Shown: in pieces, positions 42,601 through 54,300 of the stretch
Layout: each line of letters opens with the position of its first letter
Numbering within the stretch: position 1 is the stretch's first letter
DNA from: Prorocentrum cordatum
Lineage: Eukaryota; Sar; Dinophyceae; Prorocentrales; Prorocentraceae
Length of the DNA stretch: 64,000 bases
Direction of reading: 5' to 3'
Assembly (NCBI GenBank): GCA_963575745.1
Contig: CAUYUJ010018727.1
Location: 261,893 to 325,892 of the forward strand
Position numbers and translations under genes: made by a program
The notes under the pieces: model-generated
Database searches by the model: none
Told to the model about the DNA's origin: nothing
The model's input: only the letters and a program-made list of their open reading frames with translations

Positions 42601-43548
42601 GGTCCACGACCTATGAAACATCATGGATTTGTGCCTTCTCGCCGATGCCTTCTTGGCCGCTCCAAGAACTTGCCGCCCCTCGCGTCTAGACCCAGGGGGA
42701 GGAGGAAGGGGGGGACCAGGCTATCCCCCCGAAGGACGGCGATCTCGTTCATACCACCCGTCCTCCCGCCACATGTCTCGAGTCTCGGCGCGGGCACGGG
42801 CCGCCATCGACCACCATCGGGAACCGACGCAGACGCTGGCCAGTTGCGCGACGCCCGCGAGGTGCGCCCCGCGCATCAGGGTACCCCCACCGCCCCTGCC
42901 AACTAGCAGCGCGCCGGGCCCTCTGTGGGCGCGCCTGGGGCCGCTGGGGGCAGCGCGGGGGAACCTCTGTGGGCGCGCTTGGCGCCAATGTGGGCTGTGC
43001 CGGAGGGCCTGCGGGCAGCATGCTACGGTCCTCGTGTGCTTACTCTGGGCCTCAGTGGGTTGTGTGTTTGGGGCCGCAGTGGGCAGCGCGCCACGACCTC
43101 GGAGGGCAAGGGCCATTGCGAACCCGCATATGACAGTTGCTGGAACATGTCTTCACTATATTTTGGACCGGGATGATGGTCTTGCGCGCAGCAGGCAGTA
43201 TGCATGCACACCCCTTCGTCTTCGTCAATGAGCAGTGCCACGCGATCGCTCGGTGCCCACGCGTGATCCATAAGTTGCCGCAACGTTGATGTCCTTTTGT
43301 TCCGTACAGGGATGATGGTGGGGGGCACCGTGGTTCCGGGCTCGCCCCCGATCAGGTAGGGGAGGGCGTGTATACAGTCGGCCCGGATGAGTAGGTCGAC
43401 CCTGCCAGCTCAAGGGTACCCTTGTGTCCTGTGCATCGCGACACGCGCCTTCTTACACTCCTATGGCGATGTAGCCCTCGGAAGGGTCTTGTGTCCTCTC
43501 GCGTGTCCTGTCCAATCAAGGCCGATTGTAGTAATTGGGAGCATTGAT
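42601..43548. other. No recognisable gene; GTGGGC-type low-complexity DNA
   Basis: 42915-43090 has irregular CTGTGGGCGCGC / CAGTGGGCAGCGCG words. No coding region is supported. Confidence 0.5.
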
Positions 43549-43952
43549 GAACCCCTCCCCGATGGGGAAGCAGGGGCAGAGGAAACGGCCTGAACCACCT
43601 GCGCCACGAAGGGCTGGTGGGACTTCACACCCCTTTTCCTTCAGCACCCGTTTCTCTTACGCTATTCTGGCGCCTGCACATCTCATGTTACAGTCAACCC
43701 GCAAAGTAAGGATGAGCGACTTTCCGAGGTTATCCTTGCCCCTTCGGCCAATCCTTGGCCGCTTTCGCTGGCCGCGCCCCGCTTTCAAAGTGTCGACACG
43801 GCATCCTTGCCGCGCATCTCTGCTAAACTGGTTGACTGCAGGAACAGTTATGAATTAAACCCCTCCTCGAAGGGGAGGCAGGGGCAGAGGGAATGCCCTT
43901 GCCCACCGACGCCCTGAAGGGCTGGTGGGACTTCAGGACCCCTTCTCCTCCA
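43549..43952 (+). repeat. Dispersed repeat R, copies 2 and 3
   Basis: 43549-43640 and 43857-43952 each read CCCCTCC(C/T)CGA.GGGGA.GC, then AGGGGCAGAGG, then GAAGGGCTGGTGGGACTTCA. They are direct repeats 308 bp apart. Confidence 0.8.
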
Positions 43953-44399
43953 GCACCCGTCCGTGGGCCAGCCTGGAGGCCATCCTGGCCCGAAGCGGCG
44001 TTGAAGCATGCAGGTGCCCGTGACCTGGCGGCGGTCCGGGCGGCGGGCGGTGTCGGCGACTACAATCGATGCGGTTACGCCGGGGTGCGGTTTGCGAGTT
44101 GTTTTGTGGCGGCCTTTCCGGGGCCTTTGTGAGAGACATTGTCATAATTGTCGTCGTTCCGCGCGACACTGTCATCCTCGATGTGTGCTCCGTCGTATTA
44201 GAAGGAGCGACAATGTCATGTGATTCGGTCGCATTGAGTGGCAGTGTCATCCGTTTCCCAGGGGCGGGAGGGGCAGGTATGACGGGAGGCAAACCGCACC
44301 CTTCGCAAACCGCACCCATTGTAGTCGCCGACGGTGGCTTGGGCGGACGAGCTGGCGGGACGTGTTTGACAGGAGCCGAACGCGTGTTCAAAACATTGG
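43953..44399. other. No recognisable gene
   Basis: TTTGCGAGTTGTTTTGTGGC and CGGTTTGCGAA-like words recur, together with CATTGTCATAATTGTCG and inverted variants. No supported gene. Confidence 0.45.
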
Positions 44400-44404
44400 C
44401 TCGG

Positions 44405-44545
44405 GAGCCTGGAGACGGGGGTCAGTGCAAACAACGGGTCGGCCAGAGCGCCCGATCTTGCAGGATCCTGCAGGGCCAGGGTCGCCTTGACCCGGGTTTG
44501 GGTGCAGGATCCTCCTGGATCTTGCAGGATCCTTCGCGTCGAACG
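44405..44545 (+). repeat. Dispersed repeat M, copy 1
   Basis: GAGACGGGGGTCAGTGCAAA, then a GGATCCTGCAGG/GGATCTTGCAGGATCC palindrome cluster. The second copy is at 62548-62660. Confidence 0.75.
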
Positions 44546-44764
44546 ACGTGAACCCCACCCTCCCCCTCAGAAATCGTCGGGGGGCAGGGGCAGGGTTCGC
44601 ATCTGGCCCCCCATTTCTGGCCACGCCGCTCGGGAGACGGTGCGCGACAAGAGGGCTGCACGGACGCCTCCAGGGCGCCCGCAGCAGGTGCCGCCCGCCG
44701 CACCGCGGGCAGGCCGCGGGTCGGCGGGGCGCCGCCCGAGGGGGGCGGGGGGGGCCAGGCGGAA

Positions 44765-45091
44765 GTCGGGCACGCCCCTCTACAGGAGGAGTATTCGAAC
44801 ATAGTCAAAAGCCACAGTTTCGGGGCGATGGTGTTCGATGATGGTTTAGATCATGTTTGAATACGTGCTGACTGCAGTGCCGTTTTTGATACGTGCTCCG
44901 CGTGCGGATCATGTATTAAAAATGCCAGGATTTAGTACTACAAACAACGATGATATCATGCATAAACTTATTCATGCATTCATCATGGATTAAAGATCCC
45001 ATTAAAGAACAAAAAACATCCCATGGATTAAAAACTGCCCTGTAGTCTTAACTTGTCTTCCAAAATCCGCCCGTAGGGGGACATGCCCGAC
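44765..45091. mobile_element. MITE-like element, family C copy 4 (long form)
   Basis: Left AAGTCGGGCACGCCCCTCTA; right CCCGTAGGGGGACATGCCCG. The 327-bp length is about twice that of its relatives. The AT-rich interior carries its own inverted words (CATGATTAAA-like: ATCATGCATAAACTTATTCA, CATTCATCATGGATTAAAG), suggesting a nested insertion or a longer founder. Confidence 0.8.
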
Positions 45092-45185
45092 CCGAGGCCA
45101 GGCAGAGTACGCCTGGCGCCCCGTCCCCAGGAGCCCGGACGATGCTCGGGTCGTGCGCACGCCTCCGAGGAGGGCGCACAGGACT

Positions 45186-45245
45186 GGTATACAGCGTAGA
45201 CCCACGCCAAGAGGCGCTGCTTGCCTCCAGGGTGCCCTGGGTCTC
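45186..45245 (+). repeat. Dispersed repeat I, partial copy
   Basis: AGACCCACGCCAAGAGGCGC then TTGCCTCCAGGGTGCCCTGG, matching the start of repeat I. It is cut off by the CCT array that follows. Confidence 0.7.
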
Positions 45246-45248
45246 TTG

Positions 45249-45372
45249 TCCTCCCCCTCCTCCTCCTCCTCCCCCCCCTCCTCCTCCTCCTCCTCCTCCT
45301 CCTCCTCCTCCTCCCCCTCCTCCTCCCCCTCCTCCTCCTCCTCCTCCTCTTCCTCCTCCTCCTCCTCCTCCT
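45249..45372 (+). repeat. CCT microsatellite
   Basis: About 124 bp of (CCT)n placed between a partial and a full copy of repeat I. Confidence 0.97.
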
Positions 45373-45378
45373 GAATGG

Positions 45379-45660
45379 GGTCGGAGTGCAGTGGAGACCC
45401 ATGCCAAGGAACACCCTTCTTGCCTCCAGGGTGCCCTGGGTTTCTTGGCCTTCGACGGGCTCGCTGTGGAGAGCGTGACGTTCCCACCCCAAAAAGTGCA
45501 TGGACGTCCTGGGGTCTCGGGGTTGGGTGTCTTGTGGAAGATTTCTTGTGGACCGGCCTCCAGTGTATGTTCCCGGGCGAGGTCCCCATGCCTTTCCTTT
45601 CTTCTATAGAGGTGCGCGCAGGAACCTGACAGCTTTCTGTTCTGGTCGCCTGTGCAACTG
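45379..45660 (+). repeat. Dispersed repeat I, copy 2
   Basis: Counterpart of 40114-40400, with the same block order; it is interrupted relative to copy 1 by small indels. Confidence 0.88.
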
Positions 45661-45901
45661 TATGTCCTCTTTCAAGGGATGGAAGACCACCCTGACCCGA
45701 CACTTTGCGTTTACTGAACGGCCCTGGGCGTTTACTACACAGCTCTGCCCTGTTCGATTCCCTCCGTGGGTGCGTTTACTACAACGACTTCGCTTTTCGG
45801 AGCGATTCTTACCTATCGGGTTGGATTTTCTGCCCTCTGCTTGTGCGCCCTTGTGCGCGCAAAGAAGAGAAGGCTGCGTGCGCCGGCCTTGTACAATTAC
45901 G

Positions 45902-46073
45902 TTTAGGTCGGGCGTGTGCCCCTGACAGGGAAATTTTGGGCGAATAATGCAACATACTCAAAACATATACCCCCAAAATGCTGGGAGAACCATCGAACCA
46001 CACAAATAGTCCCCCGACTATATGTTGACAGTCTTGGGAGATTCCTCCTGTGTAGAGTGACAGGCCCGACTTA
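45902..46073. mobile_element. MITE-like element, family C copy 5
   Basis: Left TTTAGGTCGGGCGTGTGCCC; right GTAGAGTGACAGGCCCGACT. The core has AATAGTCCCCCGACTATATG. Confidence 0.83.
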
Positions 46074-46149
46074 CAAAACTTCCGTGCCCCGAGGGGTGCT
46101 CTCCCCCGCCCGCGTCTCCCCCGCCCATCTTTGCCTAGGTGGCTTGTGT

Positions 46150-46222
46150 GCTTTCTCTCGAATCCAATTCGAGAGAAAGAGAGAGAGAGAGAGAGAAGGA
46201 GAGAGAGAGAGAGAGGGACAGT
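46150..46222 (+). repeat. GA microsatellite
   Basis: (GA)n with AGAAG interruptions. It begins with the palindrome TCTCGAATCCAATTCGAGA. Confidence 0.93.
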
Positions 46223-47414
46223 GGAAGGGGACGATGAAGCAGGAAAACACAGAAGACACCTAGGCAAAGATACCACCCTTACGTCCTCCGCCCCCCCCCC
46301 TTCGCGCTCTTCCCGCCCAGGGGGGTGGCGCGCGGCGGCTCCCCCCCCCTTATCCCAAGGAGGTTCTCGCCGAAAAGCGTTTCGCTGCGGGGGCGCCCTG
46401 CCTGTCCTTGTCGGCTGACTGTGCCCAAGCGGGCCCCGTTGTGACCCTCGGCTTGGTGCCAAGCCGCTGCGACGAAAAGCAGCGTGCTTCGGCCTGGACG
46501 AGGCAGGATTACCGCCTTCACAGATGTACATAAAGAACCGCCGACCAAGCTTGAGCCTTGGGGGAAAAATGCCGTGAGATCCGATCGAGATAATCCCACC
46601 GGGTCTTCGATACAGGAGCCGAGTGGAGGATGGGAGGGAGGAGGGGCGAGGCATGTCTCTTGGAGGCCCAGGAGCTTCCCCTGGGGATGGACTCCTCGAG
46701 CGGGCCTGGAGCAGCACGGGGCGAGGGGCAGGGAGTCTCGGGAGGGGCGTTGCCAGGGGCGGGATGGCAGGTTTGGTCTCCCTGGGGGCGCACCGGGGCA
46801 CAGCGGATGGGGGAGGAAGGAGTGAGGGAGGGAGGGGCGGAGGAAGGAGGGAGCAAGTGCTGGAGGATGAGAGGGAGGAGGGGCGGACGTGGCAGGGAGT
46901 CCCACCACGGGGCTGCTGCCGTGCGGCCAGGACAGCCGCGGCCCCACCCCGGCGCGCCCGTCGCCGGCGGACTCGGAGGCCCTTCCGCCGTCCGCGCGGC
47001 GCCCGCTGGCACGCGCGCGCGTGGTCCGAGGCATGCGAGGCCAGAGCTGGCCCAGGCGCAGTGCTTGTGCATGCTTCGGGGGTCCCTCCCCGAGGCTTCC
47101 AAGAGACGCGTGCCCTCCTCCTCCTCCTCCTCCTCCTCCTTGCTTGCTCTGCCAGTTCGGGCGTCCTGAGGGCTTCCCGTCGCCACGGCTGGATCCGCCT
47201 CGCAAGAAGCTGTCAGGATGGGCCTGGTCCGTGGATAGGTTTTGAGCGGACTGGGAGCAGCATCGGGGAGGATGGGCTTGGGGACGGGACGGCAGGTTCG
47301 AGGTTCCAGGCGGCCGGGGGTTTGCGTCGGCTCTTTTCGGTGTTTCAGCTTCGGCATGCTCTCCAGCAGCTGCGCCTCACCGAGGGCGTTCTGGGGCTCC
47401 CCAGATCGCACTAC
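46223..47414. other. No recognisable gene
   Basis: GC-rich and GGAGG-rich DNA, with a short (CTC)n at 47118-47145. The Arg/Gly/Pro-rich ORFs on both strands are of a low-complexity type. Confidence 0.5.
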
Positions 47415-47808
47415 TGAACTGCTGAACTGCCGCCAGAGAGGCGAGGTATGGTCCGAAGACCAGAGGGCAATTTTAGGGTGGGATCGGCTCAGGAGGGCTG
47501 CATCAACCTTCGATCACCCACCCATGCATCGCCGGTAGGTGTCTGATAGCCCGCCTCGCCCAGGAATGCGCGGAACTGCTGAACTGCCGCCAGAGAGGCG
47601 AGTCATGGTCCGAAGACCAGAGGGCAATTTTAGGGTGGAATCGGCTCAGGAGGGCTGCATCAACCTTCGATCACCCATGCATCGCCGGTAGGTGTCTGAT
47701 AGCCCGCCTCGCCCAGGAATGCGCGGTTTCGCCACCGGAGCCTATATAGCCGATCTATCGGCGATGTGTCGCCGATTCCGAGTCGAAGCTTCCTCCCCCT
47801 GAGTTGAC
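47415..47808 (+). mobile_element. Family E element copy 3 with its 5' half duplicated in tandem
   Basis: A 155-157 bp segment (AACTGCTGAACTGCCGCCAG ... CAGGAATGCGCGG) occurs twice head-to-tail at 47415-47571 and 47572-47726, with only a few differences. The second leads into ATCTATCGGCGATGTGTCGC and the right end CTTCCTCCCCCTGAGTTGAC, which pairs with GGCTCAGGAGGGCTGCATCA in each 5' half. Confidence 0.82.
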
Positions 47809-47929
47809 CCCCCTTTATCGGTCCCACTTAGCAAAAAGCTTCCCCTGGGCAAAGGGTCGGAACTTCTAGGGGCCCAGTACCAAAACAACATGTTGCGTCG
47901 AGCGACCCCCATCAAGGATCTCCAGAGTG

Positions 47930-48700
47930 TCAGGATGTATGTTCTTACTCTCTGTCGCTGGTGTCTGTTATCGATGTGTGTAAGTACTGTGTATTATTGA
48001 TGTCTGGTCTTGCTGTCTGTTCTTGGCACATGCTTTTTATAACTGTCCCTTGTGTCTGATGTCGAGGTCTGATTTCGGAGTGTGACGTTGTTGTTTGCTC
48101 TGGGCGACTGCCACTGGCGTATACTCTTTGTTGATGTATGGTTTTGGTCACGGCCTTCGTGTATACTAGCGGTGTATGTGTTAGGTCACGTGAATGATCT
48201 ATGTGATTGAGATGTGATGTTGACGTACGCCCTCGGTGTTTGTATTGGCATACGGTGTTGGTGTTTGTTGTTGGTGTATAGTGTTGGAATATGCTCGGGT
48301 ATGACTATTCGTGGTGCCTCGTATTAATGTATGATGTCGGTATCTAGTCGGTATCTAGTACTGGTGTACGGTACGGGCGAATGTGATTGATGTTCGTGAG
48401 TTCTTCATGTGTTTGGTGACGGTCAGTGTTGCATTTTACGTGTGTGTGTGATTAGCGCAGTTAGCGCATGTGTGATGCATGTTGATGTATGTATTGTTGA
48501 TGTATGTTCAGGCTGGTTGTTAGTGATGTCTTTCTATGGTGTATGCCATGCGTGACTGTGTCTGATGTGTATTCGTTATGTCTGGGGTGTGGTGTCTTAT
48601 TGATCTATGTCCTGATGTGTACCGTTGGTATATGCTCAGGGTCGATGTTCTCGGTGTACGTGATTGGCACACGTGCTTGGCGTATGTTCTTCATGTCGGC
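47930..48700 (+). repeat. Degenerate TG-rich tandem repeat
   Basis: About 770 bp of loosely repeated GTGTATGnTGTTGGTGT / TTGATGTATG words with no fixed period. No coding region is credible. Confidence 0.7.
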
Positions 48701-48804
48701 TCTAGATATCTCTGGACGGCGTGACACCGTGACGCCTCCCTGGTGGGGTTGCCAGTTGGTTGCGACAGGCCTGTTTGTCGTGTCGTCATTGGACTCTCGG
48801 GGAT

Positions 48805-49120
48805 CTCGTGTCCCTGGCGGCCGCGAAATGCATGCGGCCGTGGTATGCAGTGCGCGCAAGGCGAGATACCCGGGGACCACCCAGACTACTGGGCCCTGGC
48901 GGCCGCGGCATGCAGTGCGGCCGAGGCGGGACTCCCAGGGACCACTCGGACTAACGGCGCCCGGCGGCCGCGGCATCCGGGGCGGGCGAGGCGGGACAAG
49001 CCAGGAGCCGCTCGGACTACTGGGCCCTGGCGGCCGCGGTGTGCAGGGCGGTCGAGGCGGGCCACCACGCAGACATGGGGGCCGTGTGCGGGGCGCTCGA
49101 GGCGTGTCGGGGACACTGAT
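48805..49120 (+). repeat. Tandem minisatellite, period about 65 bp
   Basis: About five units containing CTGGCGGCCGCGGCATGCAG, then GGCCGAGGCGGGACTCCCAG, then GGACCACTCGGACTACTGGG. The last unit is degenerate. Confidence 0.88.
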
Positions 49121-49440
49121 TTAAGGTCTAATGCTTGTTGCGTCGAGCGGTCCACGCCTGAACTCTTCGGCGTTTGTTGCCGAAGGCGCGCGCGCCTGCT
49201 GGAACAATGCGTATGGGGCCCGGTTGTCTTGACCTGCGACGGGTGCGCAGGGGCCCGGGGGCTCGCAGCCGCGGGGCCCCTCGCGAGCCTTCCACGGCTC
49301 CTTGTGCCGAGTGCCGTGCCTCGCTGGTCGGTGCGCGTCGGCGCAGGGTCGGGGAGGACCGACGAGGAGCATGCCAGGGGAACGAACAAACCACATTCTG
49401 AAACCGCTTTGCTACACCACGGGGAGGGCGAGGATGATGA

Positions 49441-49620
49441 CGATCGGGGAGGAGGAGGAGGAGGAGGAGAGGAGGAGGAGGAGGACCGCGGATCGAAGCT
49501 CTTGCTCCTCTTGGGCCTCTGGATGCCTCGAGGATCGAGGATCCCCAGGATCGAGGATCGAGGCTCTTGCTCCTCTGGGGCCTCTGGATGCCCCCAAGGG
49601 GCCTACGAGGGGCCTCCGGC
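49441..49620 (+). repeat. GGA microsatellite and a 64-bp direct duplication
   Basis: (GGA)n at 49448-49482. Then GGATCGAAGCTCTTGCTCCT at 49488 is repeated at 49552 with a following GGGCCTCTGGATGCC in both. GGATCGAGGATC palindromic words lie between. Confidence 0.8.
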
Positions 49621-49731
49621 GACCTCTTGAAGACCTCTGCAGGGTCCAAGTCGTTGGATCCGGGCGCTATCCGCTTTTGATGCAGAGTCCGGCAGGCCCG
49701 CAGCCGCTCTAAGCCAATCTCGATGTTGTGC

Positions 49732-49897
49732 AGGAGGAGAAAAAACACACAGACACAATTCATCGTCGATTTCTTCGAAAAAATTGGAAACCATGGGCAG
49801 AGGCGGGGGGGAGAAGACAAAAAAGCCAGAAAGTACGGGGAAATGTGGGGAATCCTGTGATTTGTGTGTGTACTGTTTTGTGTGTCCCAGGGCCCCT
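49732..49897 (+). repeat. Dispersed repeat P, copy 3
   Basis: GGAGAAAAAACACACAGACA, then TCGTCGATTTCTTCG, GGGGAATCCTGTGATTTGTG, and the end GTGTCCCAGGGCCCCTTCA. Confidence 0.85.
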
Positions 49898-50469
49898 TCA
49901 GTTGTGCCGATTCAGACGGGTCCGACGCATGTTTCGATTCGACCCGACGTCCCGATTCGGTGTTGATTGATCTTGTCCATGTGCTCTCCCCTCTGCGCCA
50001 GGTCTTCTGGGCTTGGCGATGTTGCACGTGGTACGTGTGCACGTTGTGGCGATTTAGCAATCCTTGTGGAAGAAGCCACCCAGCTGGCGACTCCAGGGGC
50101 GCCCACCAGGACAGGGATCCAGATCTTGACAGCCCTCCCTGTTTGAGGCCACTCCCACCTCTTGGCCCCATTCCTCGGGGTCCGGCTGCACTCTTGAGCC
50201 GTCGACGCAAGCAGGGCGCCTTCCTTCGGCCCAGCGGTGCCGGAGGTCGGAAAGAGGAGGAGGAGGAGGAGGAGGAGGAGGAGGAGGAGGACTAGTGTAA
50301 ACTCAAGATTCATCAACGATGTTGCAATAAACCCTCCCTCTAAGCTCCCTCGTCATAGGCCCCTGCAGCGGTTCATTTCCACAGGGATCTGCCTCGTTGG
50401 AAGACAACCGTTTGAAGACCCTGGAGCATGCCAAAACATTATTCTCGAGATTCCAAAGCCACGGATCAA
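49898..50469. other. No recognisable gene; short GGA tract
   Basis: (GGA)n at 50250-50290. The rest shows no supported gene. Confidence 0.5.
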
Positions 50470-51048
50470 CCTGACTGTTGCGTCTTGACGATCCTGGATC
50501 GTGCGAGAACGCCATTCTTGGGATTGCAAAGCCGTGAATCACCGTAATTGTTGCGCCCGCAAAATCTTGAATCCTCCCAAGACGCAATTTCTGGTACGTT
50601 GATTGTGGGAATCCGTGAAACTCTTGCAAACTTCATGAACGAATGTGCGCGGCGCTGAGGCGAGAGCCACACTTTGAAAAGAAACCGCCCTCAGTGCGTA
50701 ATACTCTTGCAAGTTGTTTAACCGAATGTTCAACAGTGTGAAAACAAGTTATCCTCAATCCGTGAAGTTCTTGCACATTTTCAGAACGAATGTGCGCGGC
50801 GCTAGAGCGAGAACCACATGTTGAAAACGGGTTATCCTCAGTGTGTGAAGCTCTTGCAAATGTTTAGAGCGAATGTGCGTGGCGCTGAGGCGAGAGCCAC
50901 ATTTTGAAAACGGGTGATCCTCAACGCGTAGAACTCTTGCAACTGTTTAGAGCGAATGTGCGCGGGCGCTTCGGCTATAGCCACATTTTGAAAACGACCC
51001 GCCCTCCATCTGAGAAATTGTTGCCAATTTTTAAGCTTCAGAATCATA
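50470..51048 (+). repeat. Tandem minisatellite, period about 83 bp
   Basis: Irregular at first (50470-50600). From 50610 there are five or six units: GTGAAGCTCTTGCAAATGTT, then GAGCGAATGTGCGCGGCGCT, then GAGGCGAGAGCCACATTTTG and AAAACGGGT.ATCCTCA. The second unit has a 15-bp deletion. Confidence 0.9.
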
Positions 51049-51120
51049 AATGGTGAGAAAGTCTGAGGCGAACCGCCCGACCCGCGATAGGGAGAAGTTA
51101 TTTACACGGAACAAGATTAA

Positions 51121-51312
51121 AGGAGGAGGAGGAGGAGGAAAAAGAGGAGGGGGGAGGAGGATGAGGAGGAGGAGGAGGAGGAGGAGGAGGAGGAGGAGGA
51201 GGAGGGAGGAGGAGGAGGAGGAGGAGGAGGAGGAGGATGGTGGGGGGAGGAGGAGGAGGGAGGAGGAGGAGGAGGGTGGGGAAGGAGGAGGAGGAGAAGG
51301 AGGAGGACGAGG
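51121..51312 (+). repeat. GGA microsatellite 65 bp upstream of a gene start
   Basis: About 190 bp of (GGA)n with GGGG and GAT interruptions, ending near the start codon proposed at 51377. Confidence 0.97.
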
Positions 51313-51376
51313 AACCCTGGGCAACAACCCCAAAACAGCTTGAGCAGAACCGACTGCGGCTCGAGCCCCTGGCTGC

Positions 51377-54300
51377 ATGATGGATTCCAGCAGGCTCGTG
51401 CCCCTCGCCGAGGCCGTCCACGACTCTCTCGTCGATGGCTCGCACCCGCAGCTCCTGCGGGTGGCACAGGGGGCGGCCACGGCGCTGGACGTGCCTGCAG
51501 CGGACGCCGCCCTGGCGGCGTTCCAGGTCCTGGCGCCCCTCGCCCTGCAGTGGACGCTGGACGCCCGCCGCGGCGGCGGGGCGGGCGCCGACGACGGCGG
51601 GCCGTCCCCGCGCAGGGAGCCCTGCCTGCGGGCGCTGGCGCGGCTGCTGTCGGGCGAGCGGCCGTCGGTCTCGGGATGGCTGTGCCTGGGCTCCTTTGCC
51701 GCCGCGCTGGCGGCCTGCGACGTGCGGCGGAGCAGGGGCTGCCTCACGTGGTGCAGCGTGTGCGCCACGCTGCGCATGCTGCTGCGGTGCTGCTGCCGGC
51801 CCTCGCTGGAGCGGCAGCAGCAGAGCTTGAGGTGGACGCCCGTCCACCTCCTGCTGCTCCACGTCTGCGCCTGCGGGATCCTCTGCGCGCGCTGCTCCGG
51901 GGCGGTGCCGAGGGGCCTGGAGGAGAAGGACTTCCACGTGGCCCTGTACTGCCTCTGCGCGCTGCTCTACTGGCAGGTGGACGCGCGCGACCCCGCCTCG
52001 CTCGAGCCGGCGAGGTGGGGCATGCTGCAAGGGAAGGACGCTTGCGACAGCCCGTGCGATGTGTGCTACGTGCACCACCAGGGCGATGGTGGCTCCGAGC
52101 CGGGTGCGGCGACCGCGCGGGTCCTGGAGCTGCTGCGGCCCCACCTCGGCGGCGACGGCGGCGAGGTCAACGTGAAGTGTTTCCTTGCCGTGGGCTGCGC
52201 CAAGGAGACCTCGCAAGTGTGCTGGCCCTGGGCGGAGGACGGGGAGATCGGCATCGGCACAAGCCTGAGGATGTCCGAGGAGACGAAGGTCTTCAAGCAC
52301 TCGGCGGACAGGGCCAGCGAGGAGCAGGTGTGCACAGTGAACAGGGGCGACCACCTCGAGGCCGTCGGCCCCGCGGAGAAGCTCGACGAGCACACCTTCC
52401 GCATACCCGTCAAGAGAGGCCGGGCGATCAAGCTGGACACCAGCAGGACCAACACGCGCCTGCAGCTCAACAGGCACGAGCAGCGGCAGGTGCAGGAGAT
52501 GAGCGACGTGTGCTTCAGGCTCCAGGGGCAACGGCAGCCAGGGAGGGCCCAGTGGACGGTCCTCCACCGCCCATCCATCGCGCCCGTCGGGGCCCGCCCC
52601 GCCCAGGCGCGCGCGGGCCCTCACCATCGGGGGCCCATCGCCGAGCCTTCGGCGATGCAGCGCCGCTCGCAGGTGCCCGTGCACTGGCCCCCTGGGGGCC
52701 TGTCACCCCTCACTTTGGCGGCCCGCCCGCGGGGGAGGGCGAAGGGGGCGGGCCCATTCTCGGAGGGCTCGGCTCTCGACGCCCCCCTCGGCGCGCCGCT
52801 GACCTCTGTCGCTCCCCCCCCCCTCCAAGGCTCCTCGGCATCGTGGCGCCGCTGACGGCGGCCTCGCTCCTCGCCTGGGCGTGGTCGGGGCCCGTGGCCG
52901 CCGCGCTGGTGCTCGCGCTGGCCCTGGCGCTGAACGGGCCCCCGCCCGAGAGACCCCTGGTGGACTGGAGGGCGGCGTGGGCCACGTACCAGAGGGCGAT
53001 CCGCAAGGGTGACGCCTCCTCCCTCCTCCTCCTCTTCCTCCTCCTCCTCCTCCTCCTCCTCCTCCTCCTCCTCGTCCTCGTCCTCCTCCTCCTCCTCCTC
53101 GTCCTCCTCTCCTCTTCCTCCTCCCCTCCTCCCTCCTCCTCCCTCTTCCTCCCTCCTCCTCCTCTCTCTCCTCCTCCTCCCTCCTCTCTCCCTCCTCCCT
53201 CCTCCCTCCCCCTCCTCCCTCCTCCCTCCTCCTCCTCCCTTCTCCTCCTCCTCCTCCTCCTCCTCCTCCTCCTCCTCCTCCTCCTCCTCCTCCTCCTCTC
53301 CTCCTCCTCCTCCTCCTCCTCCTCCTCCATCCTTCTCTTTCTCCTCTTCCTCCCTCCTCCTCCTCCTCCTCCTTCCTCCTCCTCCTCCCTTCTCCTCGGG
53401 GGAGCAGCGAATCCGAGGAGCGGCGAGTGGTCGGCTCGAGTCCGACGGCGGCGCGCCCGCGCGGCGCTGCGGCCTGCGCGTCGGCGGCGGCGGCCGCGAG
53501 GCCGCCCTGCTTCGGGCCTGCGACGGCGCACGAGCTCGTCGAGACGCCGACGGGAGATGGCAGCGTTTCGAGTCGACGGGCGCCCTTGTGGCAGGAGGCC
53601 CCGAGCAGCTCCACACGGTTCGAGCGTGGGGGGCCACACGATGGGCCACCGATGCCTCGGCCTCGGGCTCCTTCGTCGGATGTTGGTGGAGTTAGATGCA
53701 GCCCACACAAGTTGGCTCCTCTGATTCCCAGAGGGGCCGGAGGTGTGGTCGCGCTGTGCGCGTCGTGGCACGGGGCAGATCGGTTGCCCCTTTTCCCGCA
53801 GAGCGGGGTGAGGGCGCTGGGCCAACCGCGCGTCTCGGAGCGCGGTGCGCGAGGTCGGGTGGCCAAGATGCCGACACGTTCCCGGAAGTGCCAGGGCCTC
53901 TTGGCCGTCTCGCGCGGGCTTTCCGGGGGCGAGGGCCGCGGGAGCCTCCGAGAGCCTTGGAGCCCGTCCTGAGCCGATCGCACCGTGACGTACCCGTCGG
54001 CGCAAGCTTGGCATCGCTGGGACGTGTGCATTGTTCCTTCGGCGAGGACCCTCGAAGAGCGTCCTTGACCATTTGGCGAAAAAGCTTCGCACGAGACCGG
54101 GAAGAAGCACAGGGAATGGACGTCCGAGCGACGTTGCGGACTCACGGCGGAATTTCCGCACGGGATCGGCGCTCGCGGAGCGCCGCCGGGGCGGCGCCTC
54201 CACGGTGGCCCCAGGCGCGCGCGCGTTCCGCGCGCCGGCGGGGGGGGAGGGGGCGGCGGCGGGAAGGGCATCCAGCACCGAGGAGTGCGCACGCGCCTCC

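Noticed and set aside
42590-42604. Further DinoSL relic (ACCAAAATGGG)
   Set aside because: Only nine contiguous leader bases match, with no similarity on either side; expected by chance in 64 kb.
44450-44545. Rho-independent-like terminator at the GGATCC(T)GCAGGATCC palindromes
   Set aside because: Bacterial terminator logic does not apply; the palindromes belong to a dispersed repeat with a second copy at 62.6 kb.
51340-53724. 794-codon plus-strand ORF
   Set aside because: Its first half is out of frame with the more protein-like reading that starts at 51377, and its second half runs through a CCT array. Only the short part around 52830-53008 is kept, as exon 2.
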